A program made the position numbers and the translations under genes. A stretch of 64,000 nucleotides of DNA from Nocardia rhizosphaerihabitans (lineage in GTDB: Bacteria > Actinomycetota > Actinomycetes > Mycobacteriales > Mycobacteriaceae): assembly GCF_014646295.1 (NCBI RefSeq), contig NZ_BMNE01000007.1, forward strand, positions 1-64,000. The letters are read 5' to 3'. The notes under the pieces were generated by a model. It was given only the letters and a program-made list of their open reading frames with translations. It was not told the DNA's origin and did no database searches. Shown here one piece after another: positions 33,394 to 41,767 of the stretch (positions are counted from its first letter, which is position 1; each line of letters opens with the position of its first letter).

Positions 33394-33942
33394 ATGGACG
33401 AACTGAACAACCCCGTACTGCTGACGATCGCCGCGTGCGAGGTCGGTTTCTGGGTGCTGGTGGTGGGCGGGTTGCTGCTGCGCTACGTGGCGCGGCTGCG
33501 GCGCGCCGGCCTGGTGACGCTGGCGCTGGTTCCGGTGCTGGATGTGGTCCTGGTGGTCGCGGTGGCCATCGATCTGCACCGGGGCGGCGAGGTGGGTTTC
33601 GCGCATCGGCTGGCAGGTATCTACCTGGGCTGCACGGTGATGTTCGGGCATCGGATGATCGAGTGGCTCGACGCGCGGTTCGCCTATCGCTTCGCGGGTG
33701 GACCCGCGCCGGTGAAGGTGCCGAAGGACGGTCCGGAACGCGCCCGCAAGGAGTGGGCCGATTTCGCCCGGTGGCTCGGTGCGGCCGCCATCGCCGGCGC
33801 GCTCACCCTCGTGCTGAGCTATACGGTGGCCGACGCCGAGCAGCGCGAGCAGCTCATGGGCGTGTTCGGCAGCCTGGGTGTGATCACCGTGATCTGGCTG
33901 CTCACCGGGCCGGTGTGGGTCGCCGGGTCGAGCCGGAGCTGA
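33394..33942 (+). CDS. DUF-type integral membrane protein
   Basis: 182 residues with four predicted membrane segments: about 8-30, 38-58, 72-88 and 128-148, plus a hydrophobic end (LGVITVIWLLTGPVWVAG). A basic cytoplasmic loop (KVPKDGPERARKEWADFARW) lies between. It resembles the 2TM/YmcC-like family of actinobacterial membrane proteins; no function known. Divergent from the sensor-kinase gene, 108 bases apart, so it may be a target of that system. Confidence 0.75.
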   Translation: MDELNNPVLLTIAACEVGFWVLVVGGLLLRYVARLRRAGLVTLALVPVLDVVLVVAVAIDLHRGGEVGFAHRLAGIYLGCTVMFGHRMIEWLDARFAYRFAGGPAPVKVPKDGPERARKEWADFARWLGAAAIAGALTLVLSYTVADAEQREQLMGVFGSLGVITVIWLLTGPVWVAGSSRS

Positions 33943-33996
33943 GGACGCGCGGTGTCCCGGGACCGCATTCGGTACCGGGGCTTCGTCGGTTCGGAC

Positions 33997-34935
33997 TCAG
34001 ACGGTGGCGTTGTCGGTGACGGCCGACCCGATCCACGGCAGGACCGCGGAGCGCACGTCGACGGTGCGCGGCAGCAGGCCGTTGGCGGCGAGCAGGTCGG
34101 CGGCGCGCTGCTGTTCGTCGAGGAATTCCTCGCTCACCGGGTGCACGCCGAACGGGCGACCGCGCAGCGCGGCTTCCCAGGCGTCCAGGTCGGCGGGTAC
34201 GCCACGGGACTGCGCGTCGTCGACGAAGTACTGCGCCGCCGCGCGCGGGTTGGCGGTGATCCAGGCGTCGGATTCCTGCAGCGCCGCCAGCACCGCCGCT
34301 ACCACCGCTCGGTTGCCTTCGGCCAGGTCGCGGCGGGTGAACCACAGCGACGGGTGGCTGAACACCGAGGCGGTGTCGACCAGCGTGCTCAGCTCGGTCG
34401 CGGCCTCGACCTCCCGCAGGCCGGGGTAGGTGCCGACCCAGGCGTCGAGGTCACCCGACAGCAGGGCGGTGCCGCCGCCGCGCACGTCGACGTCGACCGG
34501 CTCGATATCGGCCCAGGTCAGCCCCACCTGGTCGAGCGCGAACAGCAGCAGCGTGGTCTGCCACGAGCCGTGCGCGATCCCGACGCGCTTGCCCTTCAGG
34601 TCGGCGGCGGAGGTGATGCCGCTCGCGGCCGTGGCCACCAGCCTGCCGTTCTCCACCCGCGGGCCGGAGATGCCGAGGTAGACGATGTCGCGCTGGTTGG
34701 CCAGCGCGGTCAGCGGCGGGGTGAAGCCGGTGCCGATGATGTCGTAGCCGCCCTCGGTGAACAGCCAGTCCGAATGCTCGCCGGGCAGATCGGTTTTCGG
34801 GTCGACGCGCTCGGCTTGGGGCAGGGCGCGCAGGTCGACCCATTCGACGTCGGGCAGCAGCCGCTCGAGGATGCCGCGGTGGCGCAGCACGAACAGCGAG
34901 TTGTTGTGCGGGAAGTATCCGACGCGCGGGCTCAT
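33997..34935 (-). CDS. Cytosolic SsuA-fold protein without signal peptide
   Basis: 312 residues with the sulfonate/nitrate binding-protein fold (RVGYFPHNNSLFVLRHRGIL, GYDIIGTGFTPPLTALANQ, SAADLKGKRVGIAHGSWQT, FLDEQQRAADLLAANGLLP). Unlike true binding proteins it has no signal peptide or lipobox; translation starts within the first beta-strand. It contains no cysteine at all, so it is not a DszB-type desulfinase like its neighbour at 37929. It overlaps the aldolase-like gene (ATGA). It may be an intracellular ligand carrier or sensor for the operon; function unknown. Last gene of the minus-strand operon from 41554. Confidence 0.75.
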   Translation of the reverse strand: MSPRVGYFPHNNSLFVLRHRGILERLLPDVEWVDLRALPQAERVDPKTDLPGEHSDWLFTEGGYDIIGTGFTPPLTALANQRDIVYLGISGPRVENGRLVATAASGITSAADLKGKRVGIAHGSWQTTLLLFALDQVGLTWADIEPVDVDVRGGGTALLSGDLDAWVGTYPGLREVEAATELSTLVDTASVFSHPSLWFTRRDLAEGNRAVVAAVLAALQESDAWITANPRAAAQYFVDDAQSRGVPADLDAWEAALRGRPFGVHPVSEEFLDEQQRAADLLAANGLLPRTVDVRSAVLPWIGSAVTDNATV

Positions 34936-35651
34936 CGCGCGTCTCCGATCAGGCCGAGACGACGGGCCTCGTCGGCAAGGCCGCTGCGGCTCCACTGCAC
35001 CGCGAGGTTGGACGGATCGAATTCGACCGAGCCGCCGAGGGTTTCGGCGATCGCCTGGTACTGCGCGCCTTCTTCGAGCAGGACGACGAACTTCGCCAGC
35101 TCCAGCAGACCGGCCCGGCCGAGCACATTGGCGCCGCCGTTGGCCTCGAAGATCGCGACCAGGTGCGGGTCGGTCTCGAGCTTGCTCAGGATGAAGTCGC
35201 CCGCGCCGATGGTGCGGTCGATGTGCGGCGGGATCTCCCGGGACAGGGTCAGTCGCTGCGAGGCGGCGTAGCGGATCGGGAGGGTGCGGTGGGTCTGCGC
35301 CCAGCCGCCCAGCCACGGGGTGTGGATGTGCACGACGGAGGTGATCTCCGGATGCGCCCGGAACACCTTGGCATAGCCGGTGACGAACCCGGCGGATCCC
35401 GTGCCGGACAGCACTTCTCCGTCGAAGGTGGCGATGACGGGTTCGACGGTGCGCTCGGCCGCCCACGGGCCCGGCTCGTTGAGGGCGACGGCGATCTCCT
35501 CGCCCGGCACCCGTTCGACGAAGTTGACGGTGCCGTTGCCGGTGACGGTGCCGGTCTCGCGGAACACCCGGAACGCGGTCTCGGCGTCGCGGGTCGCCGC
35601 CTCGACGAAGGCCGTGACGGCCTCCGGCAGACGGGTTTCGGTGGTGGTCAT
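34932..35651 (-). CDS. Class II aldolase/adducin-like protein with altered metal site
   Basis: 239 residues of the class II aldolase/adducin fold. HIHTPW gives two of the metal-binding His residues. The region that normally has a catalytic Glu (S-S-E) reads SGTGSAGFVTGYAKVFRAHP, and the third His (usually N-H-G) appears as EANGGANVLG. So two of the four usual active-site positions seem changed. It could have a different reaction, such as a lyase or ketoisomerase role, or no metal chemistry. Operon position beside the flavin monooxygenase genes suggests it acts on a product of desulfonation (inference). Confidence 0.7.
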   Translation of the reverse strand: MTTTETRLPEAVTAFVEAATRDAETAFRVFRETGTVTGNGTVNFVERVPGEEIAVALNEPGPWAAERTVEPVIATFDGEVLSGTGSAGFVTGYAKVFRAHPEITSVVHIHTPWLGGWAQTHRTLPIRYAASQRLTLSREIPPHIDRTIGAGDFILSKLETDPHLVAIFEANGGANVLGRAGLLELAKFVVLLEEGAQYQAIAETLGGSVEFDPSNLAVQWSRSGLADEARRLGLIGDAR

Positions 35652-35667
35652 CTTCGAACTCCTGCGG

Positions 35668-36835
35668 TTATCGGGCCGTCGCGAGGACGGTGTCGGTGGA
35701 CGGGGTGGTGAGCCGGGAGCGGCCGAGCAGGGGCAGCACTTCCTCGCCGACCCGGTATGCCTCTTCCAGGTGCGGATTGCCTGCGAGGATGAAGGCGTCG
35801 ACGCCGAGGTCGATCAGCTCGTCGAGCCGCTGCGCGACCTGTTCGTAGCTGCCGACGAGGCCGAAGGCGGGGCCGCCGCGGATCAGGCAACCCGCACCAG
35901 ACATTGGGCTGGACTTCCAGATCGCGGTAGCCGGTGATGGTTTCGGGCACCCAGCCGGTGATCCTGGCCGCGCCGACCGAGTCGCCCTGCGCGGCGCGGT
36001 TGGCGGCGTCGCGGTCGACGAAGGCCCAGCCCTTCTCGATCTCGGCCCAGGCCGCTTCCTCGGTATGGCGGGCGACGATGTCGATGCGCACCGCGAACTT
36101 CGGTGTGCGGCCGCGGTTTTCGGCATTGCGACGGACGCCGTCGAACTTGGCGCGCAGATCCGCGAAGGGCTCGAGCCAGGACAGGTAGTAGTCGGCGTGG
36201 CGGCCCGCCGCGGCCACCGCGGCGCCGGAGGATCCCGAGAAGTACACCTCGGGGAAGGGCTGACCGGCCAGGCCGGGCGGGAGCGCCGCGCCCTCGGCAC
36301 GGAAGAAGCGGCCGTCGTGGTCGAACGGTTCGCCATCCCACACGCCGCGCAGGACGTCGAGGAATTCGCTGGTACGGGTGTACCGGTCGTCGTGGGAAAC
36401 CTTGTCGCCCCACCACAATTGGGCCGGTCCCCCACCGCCGCTGATGATGTTGTAGACCAGCCTGCCGCCGGTGGCGCGTTGCAGGCTCGCCGACATCCTG
36501 GCCGCCTGCACCGGGTGCAGGAAGCCGGGCTGGAAGGCGACCATGAAGCGGTAGGTGGTGGTCTCGGCGGCCAGCGCGGCGGCGACGGCCCATGGGTCGT
36601 CGGTCACCGGGAACGACGGCAGCAGGCCGCCGAGGAAGCCCGCCGATTCGGAGGCCTTGGCGACCGCGGCGACATGGTCGAGGTAGCTGTACTCGTCCAG
36701 TACGCCACCGCGGATGGCCGGGGCGATATTGCCGGGACCGTAGCCGCCCGCATTGCCGCGGTTGTAGCGGCGCGGGGTGCGCAGGGAGGCGTGGTCGCCT
36801 TCCATGCCGATGCGCCAGTAGACGTCGATGGTCAT
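35668..36835 (-). pseudogene. SsuD-like flavin-dependent monooxygenase, frameshifted
   Basis: The first 315 or so residues (from ATG at 36835) are a good SsuD-type luciferase-like monooxygenase: YWRIGMEGDHAS at the start, GGRLVYNIISGGGG (flavin site) and the PNVW block near the end. Then the frame shifts around 35893-35899. The C-terminus continues in another frame to 35668, with IRGGPAFGLVGSYEQVA and ILAGNPHLEEAYRVGEE, as in SsuD. Removing one base near 35896 would join the two. Either the gene is recently inactivated or this is an assembly error; the rest of the gene is intact. SsuD uses reduced flavin and oxygen to release sulfite from sulfonates. The next gene upstream, at 36832, is a second family member. 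Confidence 0.8.
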
Positions 36836-37932
36836 GCGGTGAGCTCCTGCGCGGTGGTGAGGGTGTGGCCTGCCGGGTCGGCGAGGAACAGCAGGTGTTC
36901 GCCCGCGCGGTGGATCTCCTCGATGTGCGGGTGACCGGAGAGCACGAAGGTCTGCACGCCGGCGATCTCGTAGACCGCGAGCCGGCGGGCCACCTGCTCG
37001 TAGCTGCCGACGAGGCCGATGCGCTGGTCGTAGCCGAGCGCGTCGAAGCCCGCCCAGCGGCCGTCACCGAGGGCGTGCTCGGTTGCGGCATCGGGGCGGC
37101 CCAGCTCGTCCCATTGGCGGTGGACCCTGGCCCAGGCCTCGTCCTCGGTCTCCCTGGCGATGATCGGCAGGTCGAGCGCGACGCGCACCCGGCGCCCGGC
37201 CGCGGCGGCCCGCTCCCCCAGTTCCGCTGCGGCACGGGAGATTCCGTCCGGCTCCTCACCGAAGACGTGGACGTCGCCGTGCGCGGCCGAGAGCTCAAGT
37301 GCCGCTTCCGAGGTGCCGCTCAGGTGGACCGACGGGAAGGGCAGACCGGACAGGATGCCGCGGAAGCCGCCATCGATGACGTCGTAGTACTGCCCGGCAT
37401 ACTCGAATCCGGTGCCGGCGAATCCCGCTGCACCGACCTCGGTTTCGTTCCAGACTCCGCGGGCGACGGTGAGGAATTCGGCAGCGCGCCGGTAACGCTC
37501 GGCACCGTCGACGAGGTCGCCGCGAGCACGGGCCTCCTGGGCATCGGTGTCTACGGCGAGTCGCCAGTTCAGCCGGCCGGCCGAATGCCGCTGCAAGGTG
37601 GCCGAGATCTTCGCCGCGTACACCGGTGTGCCGAACGCGGGCTGGAATTCGACGGTGACCTGCGTGTATCGGGTGGCGCGCAGGGCGGCGGCCGCCACGA
37701 TCCAGGATTCCTCGCCGAACGGGTCATAGGGCGCGAGCACGCCGTCGAAGCCGTTCAGTTCCGCGGCGTCGACGATCTGGGCGAGATCGTCGAACGGGCC
37801 GAATCGGCCGGGCCGCACGTCGGTGGCCTCGGTGCGCGGCGCCTGCGGGCCGAACCCGCCGCGCCCGCGGAGTTCGGGCAGGGCACGCCGACCGTCGCCG
37901 CGGCTGGGCAGTTTCCAGACGAACTCGGTCAT
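36832..37932 (-). CDS. SsuD-like LLM-class flavin-dependent monooxygenase
   Basis: 366 residues, the length of SsuD-type alkanesulfonate monooxygenases. N-terminus MTEFVWKLPSRGDGRRA matches the FxxPxxGD start; QRHSAGRLNWRLAVDTDAQE marks the flavin region, and VGSYEQVARRL with LSGHPHIEEIHRAGE is the C-terminal signature. Reduced FMN and oxygen would be used to attack a C-S bond, releasing sulfite. A separate flavin reductase is needed; none is in the operon, although an NADPH:FMN-type gene lies at 48552. Overlaps of four bases join it to the desulfinase-like gene (37929-37932) and to the broken paralogue (36832-36835). Confidence 0.9.
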   Translation of the reverse strand: MTEFVWKLPSRGDGRRALPELRGRGGFGPQAPRTEATDVRPGRFGPFDDLAQIVDAAELNGFDGVLAPYDPFGEESWIVAAAALRATRYTQVTVEFQPAFGTPVYAAKISATLQRHSAGRLNWRLAVDTDAQEARARGDLVDGAERYRRAAEFLTVARGVWNETEVGAAGFAGTGFEYAGQYYDVIDGGFRGILSGLPFPSVHLSGTSEAALELSAAHGDVHVFGEEPDGISRAAAELGERAAAAGRRVRVALDLPIIARETEDEAWARVHRQWDELGRPDAATEHALGDGRWAGFDALGYDQRIGLVGSYEQVARRLAVYEIAGVQTFVLSGHPHIEEIHRAGEHLLFLADPAGHTLTTAQELTA

Positions 37933-38954
37933 GCGGGTACCCGCTCGGCGGCGACGAGTTCCCGCGCGCGAGCCAACGGCTCGGGGGCGGCCCAGGATTC
38001 GAGATCGAAGTCCGCGGCCAGGAAGCCGTGGGTGTAGAGGAACTGCTTCTGCACGCCGAGCAACTCGACGCGTTCCTCGGTCAGCGACGGGTGCAGACCG
38101 CGATGGAACTCCTCGCCGTAGGCGGCGACGACACCTTCGGGGCCGGACAGCGTTTCGCGTTGCAGCACCGCGCGGACACCCTCGAGATCACCGGCGGCCC
38201 AGTCGGCGGCGCGCAGGGTTTGCGCGAGGAAGCCGACGACGACCTCGGGTCGCGATTCCAGCAGATCCGCGTGCACGGTGATCGGACGCGGGGTGCCGTT
38301 GTTCACGCGCAGACGCTTGGTAGCCGAAGCGTCCAAATCGACCGCGACACGCAGTCCGTTCTCCTTCGCCACCTCCTGGGCGCGCGCGCCCTTGACGTAG
38401 ATGGCGTCGACCTTGCCCGCCAGCAACTCCTCGACACCCCAGGTGGTGGACCGTCGCGCCGTCTGGATCTCGGTGCGTACCTGCGGATCCCGCTCGACCT
38501 CGAGTTCGGTGACCCGCACGTCGGCGAGGGTCAGCCCGGCCGGGCGCAGCGCGTTGGCGAAGCCGTGCAACGCCATCGCCCGCGGGAAGCTGCGGGCCTG
38601 ATCCTGTGCCCAGGCGGGCACGCCGATCCGCAGCCCGGCCAGACCGGCGGCGTCGGCGACCGGCGAGTCGGGGCCGACCAGAATCGCCTGCGATTCGTCG
38701 ATCCAGGTGAGGCCGATCAGCCGGGTCGGCGAGCCCTGCGCGCGGGCGGCCAGCGCGGGCACATTGCCGCCCTCGCGGATCAGGCCCGACAGGTCGTGCA
38801 GGAAGTGGTGACCTGCGAGTTCGGGGCCAGCGTCTTGCAGGACGCCGAACTCGAGGCCGGCGTTCGCCGCGGTCTCGCCGAGCCAGCCGAGTCTGTGCGC
38901 GAGACCGCTCGCGGTCGGCACGGGGCAGCGGGTGTACCACAGGGTTTCGGTCAT
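37929..38954 (-). CDS. DszB-like sulfinate desulfinase candidate
   Basis: 341 residues with the binding-protein fold but no signal peptide, so cytoplasmic. The start reads TLWYTRCPVPT, matching TLTYSNCPVPN around catalytic Cys27 of Rhodococcus DszB. H50 in HHF and R60 in LIREGGNVPAL sit ten residues apart, as His60 and Arg70 do in DszB. The C-terminus QFLYTHGFLAADFDLESWAA also matches the DszB end. DszB splits a C-S bond of an aryl sulfinate to release sulfite. Here it is coupled to the ABC ATPase and SsuD-like genes, so I infer an enzyme for a transported sulfinate or for a sulfinate made by the monooxygenases. Overlaps both neighbours by four bases. Confidence 0.8.
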   Translation of the reverse strand: MTETLWYTRCPVPTASGLAHRLGWLGETAANAGLEFGVLQDAGPELAGHHFLHDLSGLIREGGNVPALAARAQGSPTRLIGLTWIDESQAILVGPDSPVADAAGLAGLRIGVPAWAQDQARSFPRAMALHGFANALRPAGLTLADVRVTELEVERDPQVRTEIQTARRSTTWGVEELLAGKVDAIYVKGARAQEVAKENGLRVAVDLDASATKRLRVNNGTPRPITVHADLLESRPEVVVGFLAQTLRAADWAAGDLEGVRAVLQRETLSGPEGVVAAYGEEFHRGLHPSLTEERVELLGVQKQFLYTHGFLAADFDLESWAAPEPLARARELVAAERVPA

Positions 38955-39703
38955 GACAGGCTCCTGGTGTGTGGTCCGACGCCGAGCTGGGCGAGGAATT
39001 GCGTTCGGTAACCGAGGGTTTCGGGTGCCGCGTGATCGCGCGGCCGGGGCAGGTCGATGACCTCGTCGACGGCGAAGCGGCCGTGGTCGAGGATGATCAC
39101 CCGATCGGCGAGCCGGATCGCCTCGTCGACATCGTGGGTGACCATGAGGACGGCGGGCCGGTGCCGGGCGACGAGATCGCCGACCAGGTCCTGCATCTGG
39201 AGCCGGGTCAGCGCGTCCAGTGCGGCGAACGGCTCGTCGAGCAGCAGCAGTTCCGGTTCCCTGATCAGTGCCCTGGCCAGGGCGGCGCGCTGGGCCTCAC
39301 CGCCGGACAGGGTGGCGGGCCACTGCCCGGACTTGCCGTCGAGGTGCACTTCGCTCAGTGCCCGCAGACCGGCTTCCCGCTGCGCCTTGGTGCGGCGCAG
39401 GCCGACGATCACATTGGCCAGCACCCGCTTGGACGGGATCAGCCGGGGCTCCTGGTAGACGGTCGTGCGGCGGGCTGGGACCAGCACTTCCCCGGCATCG
39501 GGTACCTCCAGGCCGGTGAGCAGGCGCAGCAGGGTGGTCTTGCCGGTGCCGCTCGGACCGAGCAGCACGACGAACTCGCCGCGACGGATGGTCAGGTCGA
39601 CACCGTCGAGAACGGTCTTGTCGCCGAAGGCCTTTCGCAGTCCGGTGATCGAGACCGCCACCGGCGCCAGCTGCCGTACCGGCGCGGCTGTTGTCGTGGT
39701 CAT
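38951..39703 (-). CDS. ABC transporter ATP-binding protein, SsuB family
   Basis: 250 residues. Walker A GPSGTGKTT, signature LSGGEAQRAALAR, Walker B LLLLDEPFAALDA and switch VTHDVDEAIRLADR. The N-terminus MTTTTAAPVRQLA precedes the ATPase core. It overlaps the permease gene upstream (ATGA at 39700-39703) and the desulfinase-like gene downstream (38951-38954). It completes an SsuABC-type importer with the lipoprotein at 40517 and the permease at 39700. Confidence 0.92.
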   Translation of the reverse strand: MTTTTAAPVRQLAPVAVSITGLRKAFGDKTVLDGVDLTIRRGEFVVLLGPSGTGKTTLLRLLTGLEVPDAGEVLVPARRTTVYQEPRLIPSKRVLANVIVGLRRTKAQREAGLRALSEVHLDGKSGQWPATLSGGEAQRAALARALIREPELLLLDEPFAALDALTRLQMQDLVGDLVARHRPAVLMVTHDVDEAIRLADRVIILDHGRFAVDEVIDLPRPRDHAAPETLGYRTQFLAQLGVGPHTRSLS

Positions 39704-40515
39704 CGGATCGCCACCTGCTTCCGCCATGGCATCGCGTAGCGTTCCGCGAGCCGCACGAGTGCGTCGAACACCAGACCGAGCAGCGCGTAGAGCACCACGC
39801 ACAGCACCATGTAGTCGGTGCGGTTGTATTCCTGGGCCAACGTCACCAGGTAGCCGACGCCCTGCTGGGTGCCCACCTGTTCGGCGGCGATCAGGCCGGT
39901 GATGCTGATCGACAGGCACACCCGCAGCGCCATCAGGATGCCGGGCAGCGCGGCGGGCACGATCACCTCGGCGACGAGCCGGGTGCCGGTGAGCCCGAAA
40001 CTGCGGGCCGCCTCGACCATCTTGCGGTCGACATTGCGCACCCCGAGATAGGTGTAGGCGTACATGGGTGCGGTGGTCGCCACCGCGATCAGCAGCACCT
40101 TGTACAGCTCGTCGATGCCGAACCAGGAGATGAACAGCGGCACCAGCGCGAGGAACGGCACGGCGCGCACGATCTGCATGGTCGAGTCGACCAGCTCCTC
40201 GCCCAGGCTGGACAGGCCCGACAGCAAGCCGAGCACCAGCCCGACGGAGACGCCGATCGCGACGCCGGCGGCGGCCCTGCCGAAGGAGGCGAGCGCGAAA
40301 TCGACCAGCTGACCGCTGTCGAGCAGTTCCAGGAACGCCGACCAGACCGCGCCGGGACCGGCGATCACGCGCGGCGAGATCACGCCGCTCGCCGACCCCG
40401 CCCACCAGGCCAGCACGATGGCGGCGGGCAGCGCGGCCCGCAGGCCCAGCGAGAGCCACCGGGGCCGCTGCCCGGTCACCCGGGCCCGCGGCGGCGCCAA
40501 TTCGAGGGTGGTCAT
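39700..40515 (-). CDS. ABC transporter permease, SsuC family
   Basis: 271 residues with about six membrane segments. The EAA-type loop reads VEAARSFGLTGTRLVAEVIVPAA and follows TYLGVRNVDRKM. IVRAVPFLALVPLFISWFG is typical of the sulfonate/nitrate/taurine permease family. The gene starts one base after the lipoprotein stop region (gap of one base) and overlaps the ATPase gene by four bases, so all transport genes are coupled. It imports the ligand of the 40517-41554 lipoprotein. Confidence 0.92.
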   Translation of the reverse strand: MTTLELAPPRARVTGQRPRWLSLGLRAALPAAIVLAWWAGSASGVISPRVIAGPGAVWSAFLELLDSGQLVDFALASFGRAAAGVAIGVSVGLVLGLLSGLSSLGEELVDSTMQIVRAVPFLALVPLFISWFGIDELYKVLLIAVATTAPMYAYTYLGVRNVDRKMVEAARSFGLTGTRLVAEVIVPAALPGILMALRVCLSISITGLIAAEQVGTQQGVGYLVTLAQEYNRTDYMVLCVVLYALLGLVFDALVRLAERYAMPWRKQVAIR

Positions 40516-40516
40516 G

Positions 40517-41554
40517 TCAGTTTTCCTTCAGCGCGGCCAGCTGCTCCGGGCTGAGCTTGGACCGCAGGTCGTAGAAGATGTCGGCGGCGGTGATCCGGCG
40601 CGTGATGACACCGTTGTCGGCGAAGGTGTTCACGACATCGGCCAGGTCGGCGGCATCGGAGTCCGCGGGCAGGCGCGGCACGGTGACCTCGCCACCGACC
40701 CGGACGGCGTCGGCGAGGCGATCACCGGTGAGCGCGCGCGGCCCGGTCTTCTCGAAGACGTTCTCGAAATCGGCGGGCGCGGCCTTCTGCTCGGCCGTAA
40801 GTCCTTGCAGCACTTCCAGATACTTCGCGGCGACGTCGGGGCGCTGTTCGAGGACCTCGGTGCGGAACACGACCACGGTGTTGTCGTTGGAGCCGATCGA
40901 CTTCTCGGTGGCGATCTCGCGCGCCCCCGCCGCCTTGGCCTCCTGGTACGGGACGAGGAACGAGGCCCAGGCGTCGACCTTGCCGGTGGCGAACGCCGAG
41001 GCGGCGTCCTTCTGCTGCAGCGGCACCCTGGTCACCTTGTCGGCCGGAATCCCGGCCTGCGCCAGGGCTTTCAGGGTGATGTACTCGCCCTTGCCCGCGG
41101 GATTCACCGCGATGCGCTTGCCCACCAGCCCCGCCACCGAGGTCACCCCGGACTCGGGACCGACCACGATCCCACTCTGGTCCTGGCCTGCCGGATCGGC
41201 CACGGCGACGATCTTCACGCCGACGTCCTTGGACAGCGCGCCGACGACGGGGCTGAAGGCGGCGCCCGAGACGTCGAGTTCCTTGGTGTTGAACAGCTTC
41301 AGGTTGGAGCTGAAACCGGGTGTGGTGCTGACCCATTGGATCTTCGCGCCGAGCGGAGCCAGCGCCGTGTCGAAGGTGCCGTCGCGCTTGCCGACCGCGA
41401 GCGGTCCGGTATTGCCCGGGTCGGTCACCTTGAGCACGAACGAGGCCTGGGCACCCTGTTCGGGCGTGGAGCCGGAGCCACACGCCGCGACGAGGGCGAC
41501 GACGGGGGCGATCGCGAGGGCGATCCGCGAGAAGGCCGGCAGCCTGCGGGACAT
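40517..41554 (-). CDS. Lipoprotein sulfonate-type solute-binding protein
   Basis: 345 residues. Lipoprotein signal with VALVAAC (Cys at 25), then an SsuA-type binding domain: LKVTDPGNTGPLAVGKRDG, FNTKELDVSGAAFSPVVGA and GLVGKRIAVNPAGKGEYITL. The ATG at 41554 is preceded by CAGGAG; the frame stays open beyond with no similarity. First gene of the operon that runs to 33997. No NosL-like tail is present, unlike the two other binding proteins in the window. A 213-base regulatory region separates it from the divergent IclR gene. Confidence 0.9.
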   Translation of the reverse strand: MSRRLPAFSRIALAIAPVVALVAACGSGSTPEQGAQASFVLKVTDPGNTGPLAVGKRDGTFDTALAPLGAKIQWVSTTPGFSSNLKLFNTKELDVSGAAFSPVVGALSKDVGVKIVAVADPAGQDQSGIVVGPESGVTSVAGLVGKRIAVNPAGKGEYITLKALAQAGIPADKVTRVPLQQKDAASAFATGKVDAWASFLVPYQEAKAAGAREIATEKSIGSNDNTVVVFRTEVLEQRPDVAAKYLEVLQGLTAEQKAAPADFENVFEKTGPRALTGDRLADAVRVGGEVTVPRLPADSDAADLADVVNTFADNGVITRRITAADIFYDLRSKLSPEQLAALKEN

Positions 41555-41629
41555 CGGGGCTCCTGTTCGGGGAAGGGCGGGTGATGCCTTCGCAGCGTAG
41601 GAGCGGCGATGGCACCGAACGAGGTATGT

Positions 41630-41648
41630 CTTTCCAGGGATCGGAAAG
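41630..41648. promoter_or_regulatory. TTCC-N7-GGAA dyad 1 (candidate IclR site)
   Basis: CTTTCC-N7-GGAAAG is a 6-base-arm dyad immediately in front of a TTGACA element. It shares spacing with the site at 41708-41722. Confidence 0.5.
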
Positions 41649-41649
41649 C

Positions 41650-41678
41650 TTGACAGGGAGTAACCAGGAGATCTATGG
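41650..41678 (+). promoter_or_regulatory. Candidate promoter for the IclR gene
   Basis: TTGACA at 41650-41655 is a consensus -35 box; CTATGG 17 bases later could be the -10. It points toward the IclR gene at 41768 and directly follows dyad 1, so binding there could block it. Confidence 0.45.
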
Positions 41679-41707
41679 CGAATCCTGGGGCGTGGCGCCG
41701 GATTCCA

Positions 41708-41722
41708 TTCCATATATCGGAA
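41708..41722. promoter_or_regulatory. TTCC-N7-GGAA dyad 2 (candidate IclR site)
   Basis: TTCC-ATATATC-GGAA repeats the arms and the 7-base spacing of dyad 1, with an AT-rich centre. On the minus strand GATATAT here could be a -10 box for the transport/desulfonation operon. Confidence 0.5.
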
Positions 41723-41767
41723 AACTCGTGACGATTTCCGTCGAATGCCTGTGTTACCGTCGGCTAC

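Noticed and set aside
33997..41554. A dibenzothiophene (dszABC) operon
   Set aside because: Only the DszB-like protein is present. There is no DszC-type acyl-CoA-dehydrogenase-like monooxygenase, and the flavin monooxygenases are SsuD-like rather than DszA-like.
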